Positions 1-21,604 of a stretch of 64,000 bases of DNA are shown here, piece after piece. The DNA comes from Thunnus maccoyii (lineage: Eukaryota; Chordata; Actinopteri; Scombriformes; Scombridae): positions 27,209,001 through 27,273,000 of the forward strand of contig NC_056550.1 in NCBI RefSeq assembly GCF_910596095.1, read 5' to 3'. The notes under the pieces were generated by a model, which was given only the letters and a program-made list of their open reading frames with translations, was not told the DNA's origin and ran no database searches. The stretch's first letter is position 1; every line of letters begins with the position of its first letter. Made by a program: the position numbers and the translations under genes.

Positions 1-3000
1 ATGAAATGGAATGTAAATAAGTACATTCACTCAAGTACTGTAATTAAGTAAAATTTTGAAGTACTTGAGTATTTCCATGTGATGCTACTTTCTACATTTC
101 AGAGGGAAATATTGTACTTTCTACTCCACTACATTTATTTGACAGCTTTAGTTACTTTTCAGATGAAGATTTGACACAATGGATAATATAACAAGCTTTT
201 AAAATACAACACATTGTTAAAGATTTTTGGCTTTTGACGTCTTACAAAAAGCAGTGTGTAGTCGGGGTCACATTTCACATGTCTATGAGTTGTTAACAGC
301 TCCACCAAAGAGTGATTTTTCCCTCTAAACTTCTTACATGCTTTCATTTCAATAAATGTTCAAATGATCCAATATTTCAGCAAAAATCAAAGATTAAAGC
401 TGCAAGCAGCGTTGGTCGGTCTCGTCGGGATCAGATCATTTTGCTTTTTAAAAATGAGGGATATTTCTTACAAGTGTGGTGTGCTTTTATTTTGAAAGTT
501 TGATTGACAGGATGAGAATTTTCTGCAGGGTGAGACATGTCTGTCTTGCTCACACCTGTGACATCAAAATTATGCAAGTTTTGGGCCCATTCGCTTGAAT
601 TTCAATTAGTAAATTGAAAACTCTTGATGAGTTTGTGTGTAAAACAAATTAATTTCCTAATTTTCATCAAGTCTATTTTTAGAAAAGTGAAGACTTTTAA
701 CCCACATGACCTGGTCAAAGTTTGATTGAAATGTCTACTGTCAGGTGTGTAGAGACAATAAGTAACTGCAGCTGAATACAGAAAAATACTCATATATTCA
801 TACAAAGTTTGTATATAATCTACTGTATGTATATAGGCCTTTCTACTGTATCCTACAAAAATGAGCTGCATTCAACCCCCACACCAGTGGCAGCTGGTGA
901 GTTGTTAACAGCTCCACCAAATAGTGATTTTTCCCTCTAAACTTCTCAAATGGTTTTTGTTTTACTTTATTTTCTTTGGTTTAGGAACATTTACAGTATC
1001 TAAAAAAAAAAGTTGGATACTGTTGGACACTGGACTAGAGCTGCAACAACTAATCAATGAATCGGTGGATTAATCGATAATGAAAATAATTGTTAGTTGT
1101 AGCCCTACACTGGAGACCAGGGTTCATGTCCTGAGTCCTGTGTGTGTTTAGGTTTAGACAACAAAGCAAATCTTAGTGAAAAATGGTGGTTTTTGGTTAA
1201 ATGTTAATAAACACGTCGTGTCTCGTGCTTCATGTCATTGCAGACTTTTTTCTGTTTGAAACCATAATGAGGTGTGGCTGCATCAATGGCTCCATTTCAA
1301 CATGAAACCAACCAACTGCACACAATCCTGTGACAACACAATCTGTTGTTTCTCCATAACTAATGTTAAACATCCTTGTAATTAGTTAAAGGAGTTAAAT
1401 TGAGGAGCAGAATATAATAATGTTATTTTTGTCACAGTCTGCTCCTCAGTACCTCTCTGCAGCCCTTTGCATTGATCCCTGTCTCTGTTTCCAGCCCCTC
1501 ACTCACTTCTCCCAGGCCATGTACTTTCCTCCTACTCCCCAGACCTGCCATCCTCAAGCAGTACACCAGATGCCCTCGTACCTTCCCTCCTTTCCCCATC
1601 TACACACCTGTTCCCTCTTCTCATCATCTCACCTGTAGCTACCTGGCCTACTACGCCCACTCCTCACCTGCAACTCATTCCTTCATCAGCCACTCACTTC
1701 ATGTCATGTTGCTTTTTGTCAGTGCTCTAAAGCTTCTGTTTTTGGTTACCTGGACTGTTTCTGCACCTGTGTGCCTGCCTGTCTGGGCTTTTCCGTATCT
1801 CATCCCTGCAACTCTGTGGATTTAATACCACTGCTGTTTGGACAGTTTGGACTTGCCACCCATGCCTGTGAGCTTTTGTATCTTCACTTTTGACAATAAA
1901 CTCACTGAATTGTTCCTGCCTCTATAGTCTGTTTTTGGGTCCTTCCCCTGCTGCCTGATACACATCACTTCTGATAAATTTACTATTAAAAAGGGCTAAC
2001 TTTCAAATAAAATAAAATAAAAGGGTGTGCACACTAGAAACTACCATAATCTCAAAACCTTTATTTCTGATTTCAATTATTAAGAGGTTTGTTATCTTAT
2101 TATCTCTGAGAGGTACTTTGTACTCCACTAAATTCATCTGAAATCCGTAGTTTCTGCTTACTTTAGAGACTCAGATTTAACATTTACACTGATTTCTCCT
2201 TGACTAATGCCAAACATCCTTAAAATTAGTTAAACATTAAATAAATATAGTTTGTTGTTTTTGTCCTTTAGAAATGTTTTATCTTCAAAATGTCTGGATT
2301 TTTAGAGATTTTATTCAACTTGGACAAGACTTTTCTTTCTTTCCTTCTGCCCTGATTTGATCAATTTTATTATTGTGATGCATTAACATCCAGTAGTGGA
2401 AAGTAATTAAATACATTTACTCAATTACTGTACTTTAACCTTTTTTTTTTTACTTTGTACTTTTTCTCCACTACAATTCAGATGTAAATGTTGTACTTTT
2501 TACTGCACTACATTTAATACATAAAACACATCATCACAATTTCAACAATAAAGTCGTTAAAATTTGCTCTAATTTGATTATATTAAAATGCTTAAAATGT
2601 AAATATCAATGAATCAGTATTAATATTTCAATAATATATAATTAATACATATAAATCTCTAGATGGGGCCATTTTGTGTAATGAGTACTCTTACATTTAA
2701 TACTTAATACATTTTGCTGCCAATACTTTAACTTCAGTAAGATTTTATTGTGGTATTTCTAGTTTTACTTAGGTCAGAGATCTCAGTAATTCTTCCACTT
2801 AACATGTTAACTTGTACTCATGTGTTACATTTTAACACTGACAGGGTCTGCTGTGTACTTTTACTTTTCTTGAGTACATTTTACTGAATGCAGGATTTGC
2901 ACTCCTATTGTGTTACAGTTATGTTTACTTAATTAGATGATTTTATTTCCTTCCCAGTGTTCAGTATAAATGTCATTAGTTCAGGTGTGTGCAGGTGAGG

Positions 3001-3011
3001 AGGAAGCTTAC
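1..3011 (-). other. Intron 1 of leftmost protease copy
   Basis: This stretch lies downstream, on the minus strand, of a protease signal-peptide exon. It holds no protease exon. Parts of it, for example around 220-310 and 1160-1330, match intron 1 of gene 1 near 19.0-19.7 kb and of gene 2 near 35.2-35.9 kb, so it is a partial third duplicate unit cut by the window edge. It also carries fragments of a common fish repeat with the theme of a pentamer-like tacttgagta (1-130, 2390-2530, 2700-2900). The other exons of this copy should lie left of position 1. Confidence 0.6.
1435..1960 (+). repeat. Unclassified C-rich insertion, retroelement-like
   Basis: A C-rich segment unlike its AT-rich surroundings, absent at the matching place in introns of genes 1 and 2. 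It ends near an AATAAA-type signal (about 1896) followed by a phrase like tgcctctatagtctg that resembles ends of fish retroelement sequences. Open frames across it are simple-composition and not recognisable proteins. It may be an LTR or other retroposon remnant; the assignment is weak. Confidence 0.25.
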
Positions 3012-3066
3012 CTTGTATCAGTAGAGTCAGCAGAGTTGCCACACAGATCACTTTGTAGAGAGCCAT
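3012..3066 (-). CDS. Signal-peptide exon of a truncated protease gene copy
   Basis: The exon encodes the secretion signal of a serine protease paralogue, beginning MALYKVICVATLLTLLIQ (18 residues plus one base). The ATG complement is at 3064-3066. The exon ends in a good donor, G then GTAAGC, in phase 1. The same exon with nearly the same residues starts gene 1 (21463-21517) and gene 2 (38372-38426), which supports the start and the splice site. No further protease exon lies between here and position 1. In gene 1 the next exon is 5.4 kb away, so absence inside the window is expected. The catalytic part and activity of this copy cannot be judged here. Confidence 0.75.
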
Positions 3067-3110
3067 CACTGTATAGTACATATCGATCTGCTCCGGCATA
3101 AATAAGCTTC

Positions 3111-3117
3111 CTTTATA
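3111..3117 (-). promoter_or_regulatory. Candidate TATA box of leftmost protease copy
   Basis: On the minus strand the sequence reads GAATATAAAGG, with the TATAAAG core about 45 bases upstream of the ATG at 3066. That suits a start about 20 bases before the ATG. Genes 1 and 2 lack this segment in an otherwise alignable upstream region. Motif and spacing are visible; promoter use is inferred. Confidence 0.5.
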
Positions 3118-3654
3118 TTCCCTCCCACAAACATAAACACACCCCTCTCTCTCTGACAAGCAGTGTTACCTGCCTGACAACCAACACATCCTCATGATTA
3201 AACAACCAAACAGGTTAATTGTACATGCACTCCAGAGCGACATATAGATAGACCTTAAAGGGGACTTAAGCAGCTGCCGTTTGGCCTCCTAGAGAGAAAG
3301 TACCTTTTTTCTGGGTTTTTTTTTTTTTTTTAAATAAACAAATTCCTGTTTGCACACAGCCTGCCTGGCAGAACACATATATTGATTGAATCAAAATATC
3401 AGGCTGGGAGATTAGTGGCACTGAGCCTTTCAATGGTGAAAGAACGCAAGTTCATGAAATTGCATGCATAGGCAGTCGACAGTCTGTGTGAGTCGGTCAG
3501 TGTGATGAGTTACTTTTAGGCAGACATCAGGTATGTGGCCAAACAAAATATAAATATACTGTTCATTTTCATTTTATATTGATATTAATGTTTTGGAATC
3601 GCTTGACACTATTTGGCAAGTAGGGTCTATCTATGCTTGAACTATTTAGCATCT

Positions 3655-4871
3655 AGAAATGTGCCAATTAATGAAGTTTTATAACAAGGCTTGGGATGAA
3701 AGACCATGCCTCAAACACATCTTATTTCCGCAAAAAAAGTATTTAGCACACCTTATCCATTCCTTTCCCCTTTGTCTGAATTTCCGCATGGTCAATTCTC
3801 TGAATTGTGACCTGTGTGGTGCACCATCACATCCTGCCACAGCATCTTCCCTCACCACTTCTCTGGCTTGTGCCTCAGCTCCAAACAAGCAAAGCCCCAC
3901 TGTTTTCTGCAGCCTGCCCCCCGCAGCTCCTCTGCCATCTATCACCCCTAAACCACCCAACACCAAGCCAATCACCCTCGGCCCTCCTCCCAAAGGCGTG
4001 GATAAGGGAAGAAGACCAGTCCTTTGCCACGGTGGGAAGATGGTCTGTAATAACTTAACACCTGCTCCTTCTGCGGCAGAGCCCATGGCTGTAAAACTTG
4101 TTCTCATAATCCATCTAAGCACAGCTCTTGTATCTCAATACCCATCATCATCATTTAAAGCATCACCCAGACTGACAGTTTGTTATTTTCATCATCCAAG
4201 GTTTTACGCATGGCTTCCACCCAGGTTTGCAGGTTATGCCCGATTCCTCGTACACATGCCACAATTTGCAATCAGCCATCTCTGAGCCCAACACAGTTGA
4301 CAAACTCCTGCATAAGGAAGTTAAAGAAGCATTCCCGATTGGCCCATTTTCCAGCCCACCTTTCCCCTCATTCAGAATTAGTCCAATGTGTTTAGCTACA
4401 AGGAAATACTCAGGAAAAAAGAGACCATAGACCTCTCATCCCCCCACGGCTCCACCATCCTAAGCATCAAAAGCCTAATTTCTATCCCTGACTTCTCCAT
4501 GCAGTATGCAACAATAGATCACACCATCTCCCTCATCCGCATCGCAGGCCAAGCAGCCTGGTTGTCCAGGGCAGACTTTACGAGCACTTTCAAAGTCCTT
4601 CCCAGCTACCCTGACTACTGGCATCTTTTCGGCGTCCTCTGGAAAGGCCACCACTGTTCCATCTCTCCAAGACCATGTCATGATAGATGACACACAGATG
4701 GAACAGTGGCACCAGTTCCTCTCCCGCTGGAATGGCATGTCTTTCTTTAATGATGACCACGTCACCAAGCCAGAAGACATCCAACTGTTCACAGACACAG
4801 CCCCTTCTGCTGGCTTTGGTGGCTACTACAGCGGCAGGTGGTTCTCAGTGAATCATCTTGAATTGTATTAG
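3655..4871 (+). mobile_element. Degraded DIRS-like retrotransposon fragment
   Basis: Broken plus-strand coding sequence runs through the frames starting at 3659, 4227, 4388 and 4680. Recognisable parts, in order, are a gag-end zinc-finger-like piece; a stretch with VDKLLHKEVKEAF, IGPFSSPPFP and ATRKYSGKKR ahead of the reverse transcriptase; an RT piece with ISLIRIAGQAAWLSRADFTS; and an RNase H piece with QLFTDTAPSAGFGGYYSGRW. This order and these motifs match DIRS1-type tyrosine-recombinase retroelements of fish. Large parts, including the RT catalytic box and the recombinase, are missing, and there are frameshifts, so the copy is dead. Confidence 0.65.
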
Positions 4872-5159
4872 ACCGTGTCTAGCACAAGGGGAGGAGGAGT
4901 GTACTAGGTCAAGAATCAAAGTCCACTGGTCCTCTGCAAAAGACAGGCTTAGATCCTGCTCCCAAATTGACCTTATGTTGTTCAGAGATTGCAGGTTAAT
5001 AGCGTTAATTACGGTCAGACATTTTTAACGTGTTTATACACCTTGCAGGTGTGAATTAGGGTGTAAGCAGCATTTTGATGTTGCACCTGGTCAAGTTGGA
5101 GCTAATTTTAACTGTTTTATACCCTGTTGGGTAGTTTAATTTTTACATCTTATTTATTT

Positions 5160-5890
5160 CATCATACTTTATCTACTACTATTACTGTCAGCCTCTGACC
5201 AAGATCATATCTTTCATGCCTTCATTTTTTCCCATCTCGATTACTGTAACTTTCTTGCCTTAGCCAAGCTGACCTGTCACATATTCAGCTTGTACAAAAT
5301 GCAGCAGCAAGGCTATTAAGTAGGACTGGCCGCAGATCCCACATCACTCCTGTTTTAGCCTCACTGCATTGGCCGCCAGTGAAGTTCAGGATTGATTTCA
5401 AGATTCTGTTAATCACTTATAAGGCCTTACATGGTTTAGCTCCTGCATATATACCCGAGCTACTAAGCCCTCATGCTACCATGCGGTCACTTAGGTCTTC
5501 CAACCAAAATCTGTTGGCCGTACCATGTGCAAAACTAAAAACCAAAGGCGACTGTGCTTTTGTTGCCCTGGCACCCAGACTTTGGAACAATCTCCCCACT
5601 TCCATCAGATCAGCTGAATCTGTTGACTGTTTCAAAAAAACACCTAAAAACCTACTTTTTTAGAATGGCTTTCTCTTAAAATTTCATAAATTCAAGTGTG
5701 TGCTCTGGGTGATAACTGTATGCTTGCTGTGTTCGTATGTGTGAGATGTCTGTATGTGTTCTTGAATGTGTCTTTCATGGTTTTTGTGTCCTATTTTCTT
5801 TGTTTCCCAATGTCACAAAGTAACCTTTGTAACCTGTGTTAAAAAAGGTGCTATATAAATAAAGTTTTACTTACTTACTTACTTACTCAA
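5160..5890 (+). mobile_element. L2-type LINE 3' end
   Basis: The frame at 5379-5663 encodes the conserved C-terminal end of an L2/CR1-like reverse transcriptase, with KFRIDFKILLITYKALHG, APAYIPELL, RLWNNLPTSIRSAES and a final FKKT..NLLF. An upstream frameshifted part (about 5215-5330) carries the FSHLDYCN-like box. The 3' UTR ends in AATAAA-like sequence and a short (TTAC)n tail at about 5868-5885, as L2 elements do. The copy is 5'-truncated and inactive. Confidence 0.75.
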
Positions 5891-6548
5891 ATTAAAAAGT
5901 GCAATTTTCCCCCCTGAAATGTAGTGGGGTAGAAGTCTACAGTAGCATTAAATGGAAATACAGTACCTCACAATTGTACTTGAGTAGTAGTAGTAGTAGT
6001 AGTACACAGTGTGGGAACACAGTCCCAGAAATATCTTCTCTTTGAAATGGAGAGTTTGTTACCACCACACCAACATTTTTTTTTTTTTTTTTTTTACAGA
6101 TTTGCTCTGTACATGGGGCTGTAGAGTGTTCTGAAGCTTTTCTTATTATGGACCAAAACTGTGGAACAACCTGCCCAGAAATATCCGACATGCAACCTTT
6201 GTGACTTCATTTACATCTTAAAACCTACATTTTTAATCTCCCATTTAAGTAGAATACTGACATTTTCTATCTAATTTGACCTTCCCTCTTTTATTGAATC
6301 TCACAGACATATTTTATTTAATCAGTTCCATTTTTACTAAATTTTAATGTACTTTACAGTTTGTTTGCAACCTTTTTAATTTTTCTCTTTTTTTGTTTTT
6401 AGCAATTTTATGTTAAGCTGCACCTCATGAACAGTACAATATGTGTTATAAAAGTATAATTATTATTATTCATTTTTTCATTACTGCCCCTTTAAGTGCA
6501 GTTATTTTCATGTTCTCCTGATATTTTTATTCAAATTTGACAGATTAA

Positions 6549-6582
<34 letters not shown>

Positions 6583-7729
6583 GACTGCTTAGTGTGTCTG
6601 AATTGTCTTGTTGTAATGTTGTATTATTGTATACATCATAACAAACCACATTACATTGTAAAACTATGAAACATGAGTACTTCCAAGAGGCACAAATAAG
6701 CACTGCACCTCATTATTATCATTATTTTGTTGTTTTTTTTGTTTTTTTTGTTTGTTTTTTTTAAAAAAAGAGCTTACTACTGTCATTCATGCTCTGATAA
6801 TGGCTTCATGCCAAAACACATCCGCAGATTTGCAGCCTGCAAATAAATTTACCTAAAACATCAACACATGAGGTGATTCTTTTGCTGTTTTTGTCCTGTT
6901 GAGCGCCGCCTGAAATCTGTCTGTTTTTTCCCCTTCGTGTTATTATCCCTGCATTGCTATTCAGCAAGAATCAGAAAAAATCCCTGACAGGCCCAGACTT
7001 TCAACTCTGCACATGGAAGTATCACACAAGGAACCGACCTGTATTTCTTCTTTGGGATTCATCATGACGTCATGGAGGAAATTGTTGGAGGTGATGCAGA
7101 GCCGCTCAGTGTTCAAGAAAAAGATTCACCTTTGGACTCCATCCGTTTCCACTGAGGAATGTCTGACAGCAGACCTGCCGTCTCCTCAGGAATTAACTGA
7201 TTAAACTGCGTCTGGTTTCCTGTAACCAAATGAACTGTAGCCACTGTCAGGTTCATCAGATACTGAATACTTTGTAACAAGTACAACCAGGAAGAACTGT
7301 CACATTTACCAGCCTGACGAGGAATGTGTATAGTCAGACTGACTGTTTAGTGCTTGTTGGCACTTGACAGAAATCTATTCATTTTATATACCAGGAATTT
7401 ATACTCTGCATCCATCCTTACCCATCCTACTATATTGTTATATTATATACCCATCCTAACTATTTAGGAGCAGTGGGCAGCAACAGTCTGACACCTGAGA
7501 GTTGAAGCAGGTGTACTGCACTTCATGCTCCAGGGATAAAAGCTGTTCTGTTGTGCTGGTTCTCCATATGTACACTTATCTCGTGCGCATGAATTAAGCA
7601 TAATGTGGGAATGAATTGTATCTAGTGAGCATGCAATAGCAGTTTGAGCGCTCAATGTAGTAAAATTTGGCCTTGATATATACATTTTTTCCCATGTCCC
7701 CTTAGGGGCTCCGTATTAATGTAGTGGAG
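5891..7729. other. Intergenic, repeat fragments, no gene seen
   Basis: Contains a piece of the tacttgagta-type dispersed repeat (5891-6010), a T-run (about 6071-6090), a second decayed LINE-end fragment on the plus strand (about 6130-6240, with words like tggaccaaaactgtggaaca), a (GT)n run and T-rich sequence at 6727-6765. Short open frames here have no recognisable product. Confidence 0.4.
6552..6579. repeat. (GT)n microsatellite
   Basis: About 14 uninterrupted GT units are visible. No gene overlaps it. Confidence 0.9.
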
Positions 7730-7737
7730 TAGAAAGT

Positions 7738-8533
7738 AGGGGTGTGCCCAAATACAAATATGTTATTTGGCAAAGCACAAATAGTGGTTTGTTGGGGGGT
7801 TTTTTTTGTTTTGTTTTCTTACAAATATTTGTTTCATACAAATATTTTAAAAATTATTTGTTTTCAGGAAGAAAAAGAAACCATGCCAAATACCAGCACG
7901 CAGGTCGGTTATATCGCTATCTCAGTGTCCCTCCTCTGCTCCGCTGTTACGTCTATCGATGGGTCTCAATGAGGGGAGTCACATCCACCTGCTACATGAC
8001 ACACATTTCCCAATTTGGACAACACTCCTGGAGTTGGGGGTGTTCCCCAGAGTTAAAGCTGAGCTACTGACACATGCGAAGTTCTCCCAACGACTCTCCA
8101 TAACTTGTTGTTCCCCTTCTCCTTTCCACAAAGTTAGGTTGTAAAAAATAGGCAATAAACAAAAAGTGCAAAGCAATAATTGGCTTTGAAGTTCTTCTCT
8201 ACACGTTACACACTGTGCTGTCTCCGTGTTATGGGTGTATAAATAAGTAGAGGTCTGTCTGCACTACAGTGATGCATTTGGTTTAGCTCAGTAGTTGGCA
8301 TAATCGTCCATGATCTGGGAGACTTGAGTTCAAGACCCAGTGTGGGGACCTCCTTTGTAAAGTAGTTTATTCATGAACACTTATTGTAACACTTTAATTT
8401 TCTAAAATTAGAAGCATAAAAAAACAGGATTTTAATCCTCTTTCCACTTTTATTCAAATACAAATACAAATAATTTTGCTGCCTCAACAAATACAGATAC
8501 AAATACAAATACTGGGCTCTCTGCACATCCCTT
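7738..8533 (+). mobile_element. hAT-like MITE, copy 1
   Basis: A nonautonomous element with short imperfect terminal inverted repeats, AGGGGTGTGC at the left and GCACATCCCT at the right. It is flanked by the same 8 bases, TAGAAAGT, at 7730-7737 and 8534-8541. An 8-bp target duplication is the hAT signature. It inserted into a tacttgagta-type dispersed repeat that resumes at 8542. The interior has no transposase. It contains a tRNA-like stretch (about 8281-8350) that recurs in the inverted second copy at 9241-9759. Confidence 0.65.
8281..8352 (+). other. tRNA-like core inside the MITE
   Basis: The stretch has an A-box-like TTTAGCTCAGTAGTTGGCAT and a B-box-like GAGTTCAAGACCC spaced about as in a tRNA gene. 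A clean cloverleaf with a definite anticodon could not be drawn by eye. The same feature lies inverted in the second copy (about 9405-9465). It is better viewed as a tRNA-derived piece captured in the transposon than as a working tRNA gene. Confidence 0.4.
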
Positions 8534-8689
8534 TAGAAAGTATAATATTTCTTTCTTGGAGTGGAAATATAAAGTAGCATCAAATGGAAATACTCAAGTA
8601 CAGTACAAGTACCTCAACATTTTAATTAAGTATAGTACTTGAGTAAATGTACTTAGTTATTTTCCCACCTGCTCTGGACAATGTGTGTT

Positions 8690-9145
8690 TACTGATTCAC
8701 TAAAACAGGTTTGATGGGACACTAGGTGGCACGTTCCGGTCTGTTAAAATAACATGACAGAATGTGAGAGGTGGATATTAAAAGAGAGATATGTGGAGTA
8801 TGTAAACATCCCCTCACTGCACTGATAAATAACAGCATGTCTATTGTCTGTTAAGGCTGAAAGGTCAGGTTAGGTAAGGTTAGAGACTTTATTGTCCACA
8901 TTGTGGAAAATTGTCTTTGGCTTCATTACAATCAATATGGATAACAAAGAAGACAACGATAAAAAAATAGGGAGAACTTGGAGTTCAATCAAGACAATTC
9001 AAATACAGTTCAATAGGCCTATTTCAGAAAGTACAAAAGATAAATGTAAATGTACAGTGAGGGGTGAGGTAAGGGAGTGGCCCTGGATGATTCACTATGT
9101 ATTTAATAATTTAACAGCACTTGGGACAAATGATTTCTTGTAGAC
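8690..9145 (+). repeat. Dispersed 0.5-kb repeat, diverged copy
   Basis: Matches, with divergence, the family at 23.4, 25.6, 40.7 and 41.4 kb. Shared words include tttgatgggacac, aggttaggtaaggttag and ttcaataggcctat. No coding capacity is recognisable. Its flank joins to the second MITE copy. Confidence 0.6.
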
Positions 9146-9240
9146 ATTTTTGGCATCAAATGGAAATACTCAAGTAAAGTACAAGTACCTCAAAATTGTA
9201 CTTAAGTACAGTATTTCAGTCATTTCCACCACTGTGCTAG

Positions 9241-9759
9241 TTAGGGATGTGCAGAGAGCCCAGTATTTGTATTTATATCTGTTTTTGTTGAGGCAGCAAA
9301 ATTATTTGTATTTCTATTTGTATTGTTTTTGTTTTTATTACACTTTTCATTTTAGAAAATTAAAGTGTTACAAGTTTTCATGAATAAACTATCTTACATA
9401 AACTCAAGTCATAGCCAAGCCAGATCATAGACGACTGTGCTGACTACTGAGCTAAACCTTTACTCATTGCCTTATTGCAGACAGACCTCTACCTATTTAT
9501 ACACCCATAACACAGAGACAGCACACCGTGTGCTGATAGACGTAACAGCGGAGCAGAGGACAGAGACTGATAGCGATGTAACCGACCTGCGCGCTGGTAT
9601 TTGACATGTTTTTTTATTTTCTTCCCGAAAACAAATAATTTTTAAAATATCTGTATGAAACAAAGATTTGTAAAAAAAACAAAACAAAAACAAAAACAAA
9701 AAAGAAACACTTTGTGCTTTGCCAAATAAGTATTCATATTTGTATTCAGGCACACCCCT
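9241..9759 (-). mobile_element. hAT-like MITE, copy 2 (inverted)
   Basis: Same family as 7738-8533 but in opposite orientation and shorter. It starts near AGGGATGTGC and ends at GCACACCCCT. Flanking 8-mers TGTGCTAG (9233-9240) and TGTGCTAA (9760-9767) are a near-perfect target duplication. The empty site is visible in the duplicates as ctgtgctaatatacag near 26.19 kb and 41.94 kb, which confirms an insertion here. Confidence 0.65.
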
Positions 9760-9767
9760 TGTGCTAA

Positions 9768-11940
9768 TATACAGTAACTAAAACTTGAATTGATATTTCA
9801 TTATGGCATCAGAGCTCACCTGAGAGGCTGCAGCTCACCTGTTTGCTGCTCAGGCTGCTGATGACAGGATTCTTCTGATAAAATGATGCCTGACATTAAC
9901 AAACTGATCAGTTGGACAAGCTGTGGCTAATTTACTTTATAGATAAAGTCCATGTTATAATGATATAAAATATATATATATACTTTGATATATTATGTAT
10001 TGACTGGTATGTTGTTATATCATTAATTCTCTATTAAGTTTTTGCTGGGCAAGCATTTGTTCATGGCCTCTCTGTGGCCATCTAGTGGTTGTATTTACTC
10101 ATGTACTCATCTTTCTAATGCTTTCTTCATAATGAAAGAACATCAATGATGTGTTTCAATAGTTTTTGGACAACAACAAGATACAACAGAGGATTAGGGG
10201 AGATACATAGATTATACTGCAGAGACCATTGAATGCTGTGTGAAACTGACATGTAGAACAGTTGAGATTTCTTGATAATAAGAGAAATATAGGAAATCAA
10301 CAACCATATCCTTTAACCCACATTTTATGGCAAACTAGTTCAATTTAACCATGTGAGGTAGTGGGGAAACAAGAAGACAGTTATGTATGAGTGGACAACA
10401 TGATCAACCTTAGCAACAAAGGCTACAGACAGTCGTTGTCGCCCACTGCTTGAACTGAAAGATGAACACAAAACTACATAACCTACTTGTGTCACTGAAT
10501 TTCCAGAGATGTACAATAACAAACTGGCCTTATATCGAGACTAAACAAAAAAGATGTTCTCTTTCACAAAATATCAGCCTGCAAATGCAGTTTGAGTCTG
10601 AATCATAGTGATCTACTGCTAGCAACATTAGCAGATAAATGGTGCGTTTTTTTTATTTTTTTTTATTCCAAGACCTGTTATTCCAAAAAATGCTTTCTCT
10701 GTTACCCCGAGATAACAAACTGTTATCTGTACAAAATAAATAGTAGACACTAGTTGCCTGCTATTTATTTTGCCTACTAGATCCCATAGACACTCAACAA
10801 TTGAGCTGTTTGACATAACTTCAGGCTACACCAAATACATACAAAACAAGTCTGTTCTAAGGCATTTATTAGTTTCTGACTCTGGGAAAGTGGGAAGAAA
10901 AGTAAAATTCCCTAAAACTACTGTCTCTCTGAACCATTTCTTTAACCAAATCACACACATTTAGGCTATTCTACATGATCTCCTTTTGATAACTAATGTA
11001 ACATTTTTTCACCTCCATTCACTGAGTCTCCCCTGAAACTGTTTGGAGCCCACCTGGGGGGGGGGCCCAACTCCCACTTTGAAAACCTCTGGTTTGGATT
11101 AACAGGGACACTGTTTCTGGAAAGGCAAGTTGCTTTTAAGTATTTCCAAATATGTTTTTAATGCTCCATGCAGCACAAATAAAATTATTTTCACTGCCAT
11201 TGTATTTTGATGGCAGCAGATGTTTCAGAGGTGAATATCTCAAAATAAAAATACACACATCACACAGCACTTTCAGATTTAAGATGACCAATTTATTTTC
11301 CAGGTTTTGTTTGGTCATGTTTTGTCGCGTCCTTCTCGGGGGAAGTTTGTTTCACTACTCCAACGAAAACTTTGACGATAGCGATAAACTCAGGATCGTT
11401 CAACAGACACCAGGATCGACTGATTGGTGGATCATTGATGTACCCTGCACGTTGGCCAACATGACTGCTGAAATACTGTTGTAATGTGGTCACAGGTGTA
11501 TGTTTATGGAGTATTTTACAACAGCCTCAAACGCAGTTCAACCAATCATTATCAAGGACCGGAACTATCCATTTTATAATTTGAATTCTAGCAGAGATCC
11601 AAACATTGCCAAAGATACCAAACATGTCAGGCTGACTTTTGGGAAAATTTGTACAAAGTGATGCACAAACATCTGGAATATTTCTGTTCTGTTGGAATAG
11701 TGCAGCTATAAAATGCATAGAGCCTTTGGTTTGAACATTTCCCTCAGTGTAAAGATCATTTATCCTAAATGAAGAGGTGGAACAAGCTGATACTAATTTA
11801 CGGTTAAAAATCTGTCAGATCCGTTCACAAAGCCTGGACATGACAGTGTCGTGGAAGCTGAAAAATCAGTTCTTTTCTATTGCAGATGAGAGTTGGTTCA
11901 AACACCAAGTTGACACAATATTTCTTTTCCTCAGAAGATC
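9768..11940. other. 3' flank of gene 1, duplicated block
   Basis: No recognisable gene. The block is almost identical to 26.2-28.95 kb downstream of gene 2, except that the latter carries an extra poly(A)/(TA)n tract and Tc1-like element. Several short open frames recur in both blocks only because the DNA is recently duplicated. About 11570-11800 is homologous to the interdomain intron of the third locus (57.42-57.72 kb). Confidence 0.55.
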
Positions 11941-11946
11941 TTTATT
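11941..11946 (-). promoter_or_regulatory. Candidate polyadenylation signal of gene 1
   Basis: TTTATT on the plus strand is AATAAA on the coding strand, about 365 bases after the stop of gene 1. The same motif is kept at 28957-28962 for gene 2. Cleavage would be expected 10-30 bases further left. The segment that carries it, about 11840-12320, is absent from the paralogous domain at 62.2-62.3 kb. Confidence 0.5.
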
Positions 11947-12310
11947 GCTTGCAAGCAGTCATTCATCAGCAGCACATAGATAATGACTGAAGGAGAGTCA
12001 GTTTCTCTTTCATTTCTTATAGTATTTTAGACAATACATTTTTCAGCCTTCCTCACTTGGTCATGACATCTTCTTGGCTTAAGACACATCACAGCATCTC
12101 AGCATCCACCATGTGACACACATGAAACTCCTTAGACATTGTAAAGACATACATTAACCTATTCTCAGACTACATTTTGCACAGAAAGAGGTTTAATCCC
12201 CCCCCCCCACCCGCCCCCCAGGCTAAACTTCTTCATAATAAGTTCCTTATATGGTTTACCAACACTTAAACATTGTAAATGTAAACATGGTGGATATAAG
12301 AATACATTAG

Positions 12311-21517
<9,207 letters not shown>

Positions 21518-21604
21518 TGCTGTACAATAAGTTCATATCATCTGATCTGCTCTGGCATAAATGACCCGCCCTCCCTCCCACAAACACAAACACACCTCTC
21601 TCTC

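Noticed and set aside
3679..4122. 147-codon minus-strand open frame
   Set aside because: It is the antisense shadow of the degraded DIRS-like gag-end region on the plus strand.
8281..8352. A genuine tRNA gene
   Set aside because: Box-like elements exist, but no clean cloverleaf or anticodon could be drawn, and it lies inside a transposon present in two diverged copies.
11293..11493. 66-codon minus-strand frame conserved in both blocks
   Set aside because: Conservation equals that of the surrounding recently duplicated DNA, and no protein family is recognisable.
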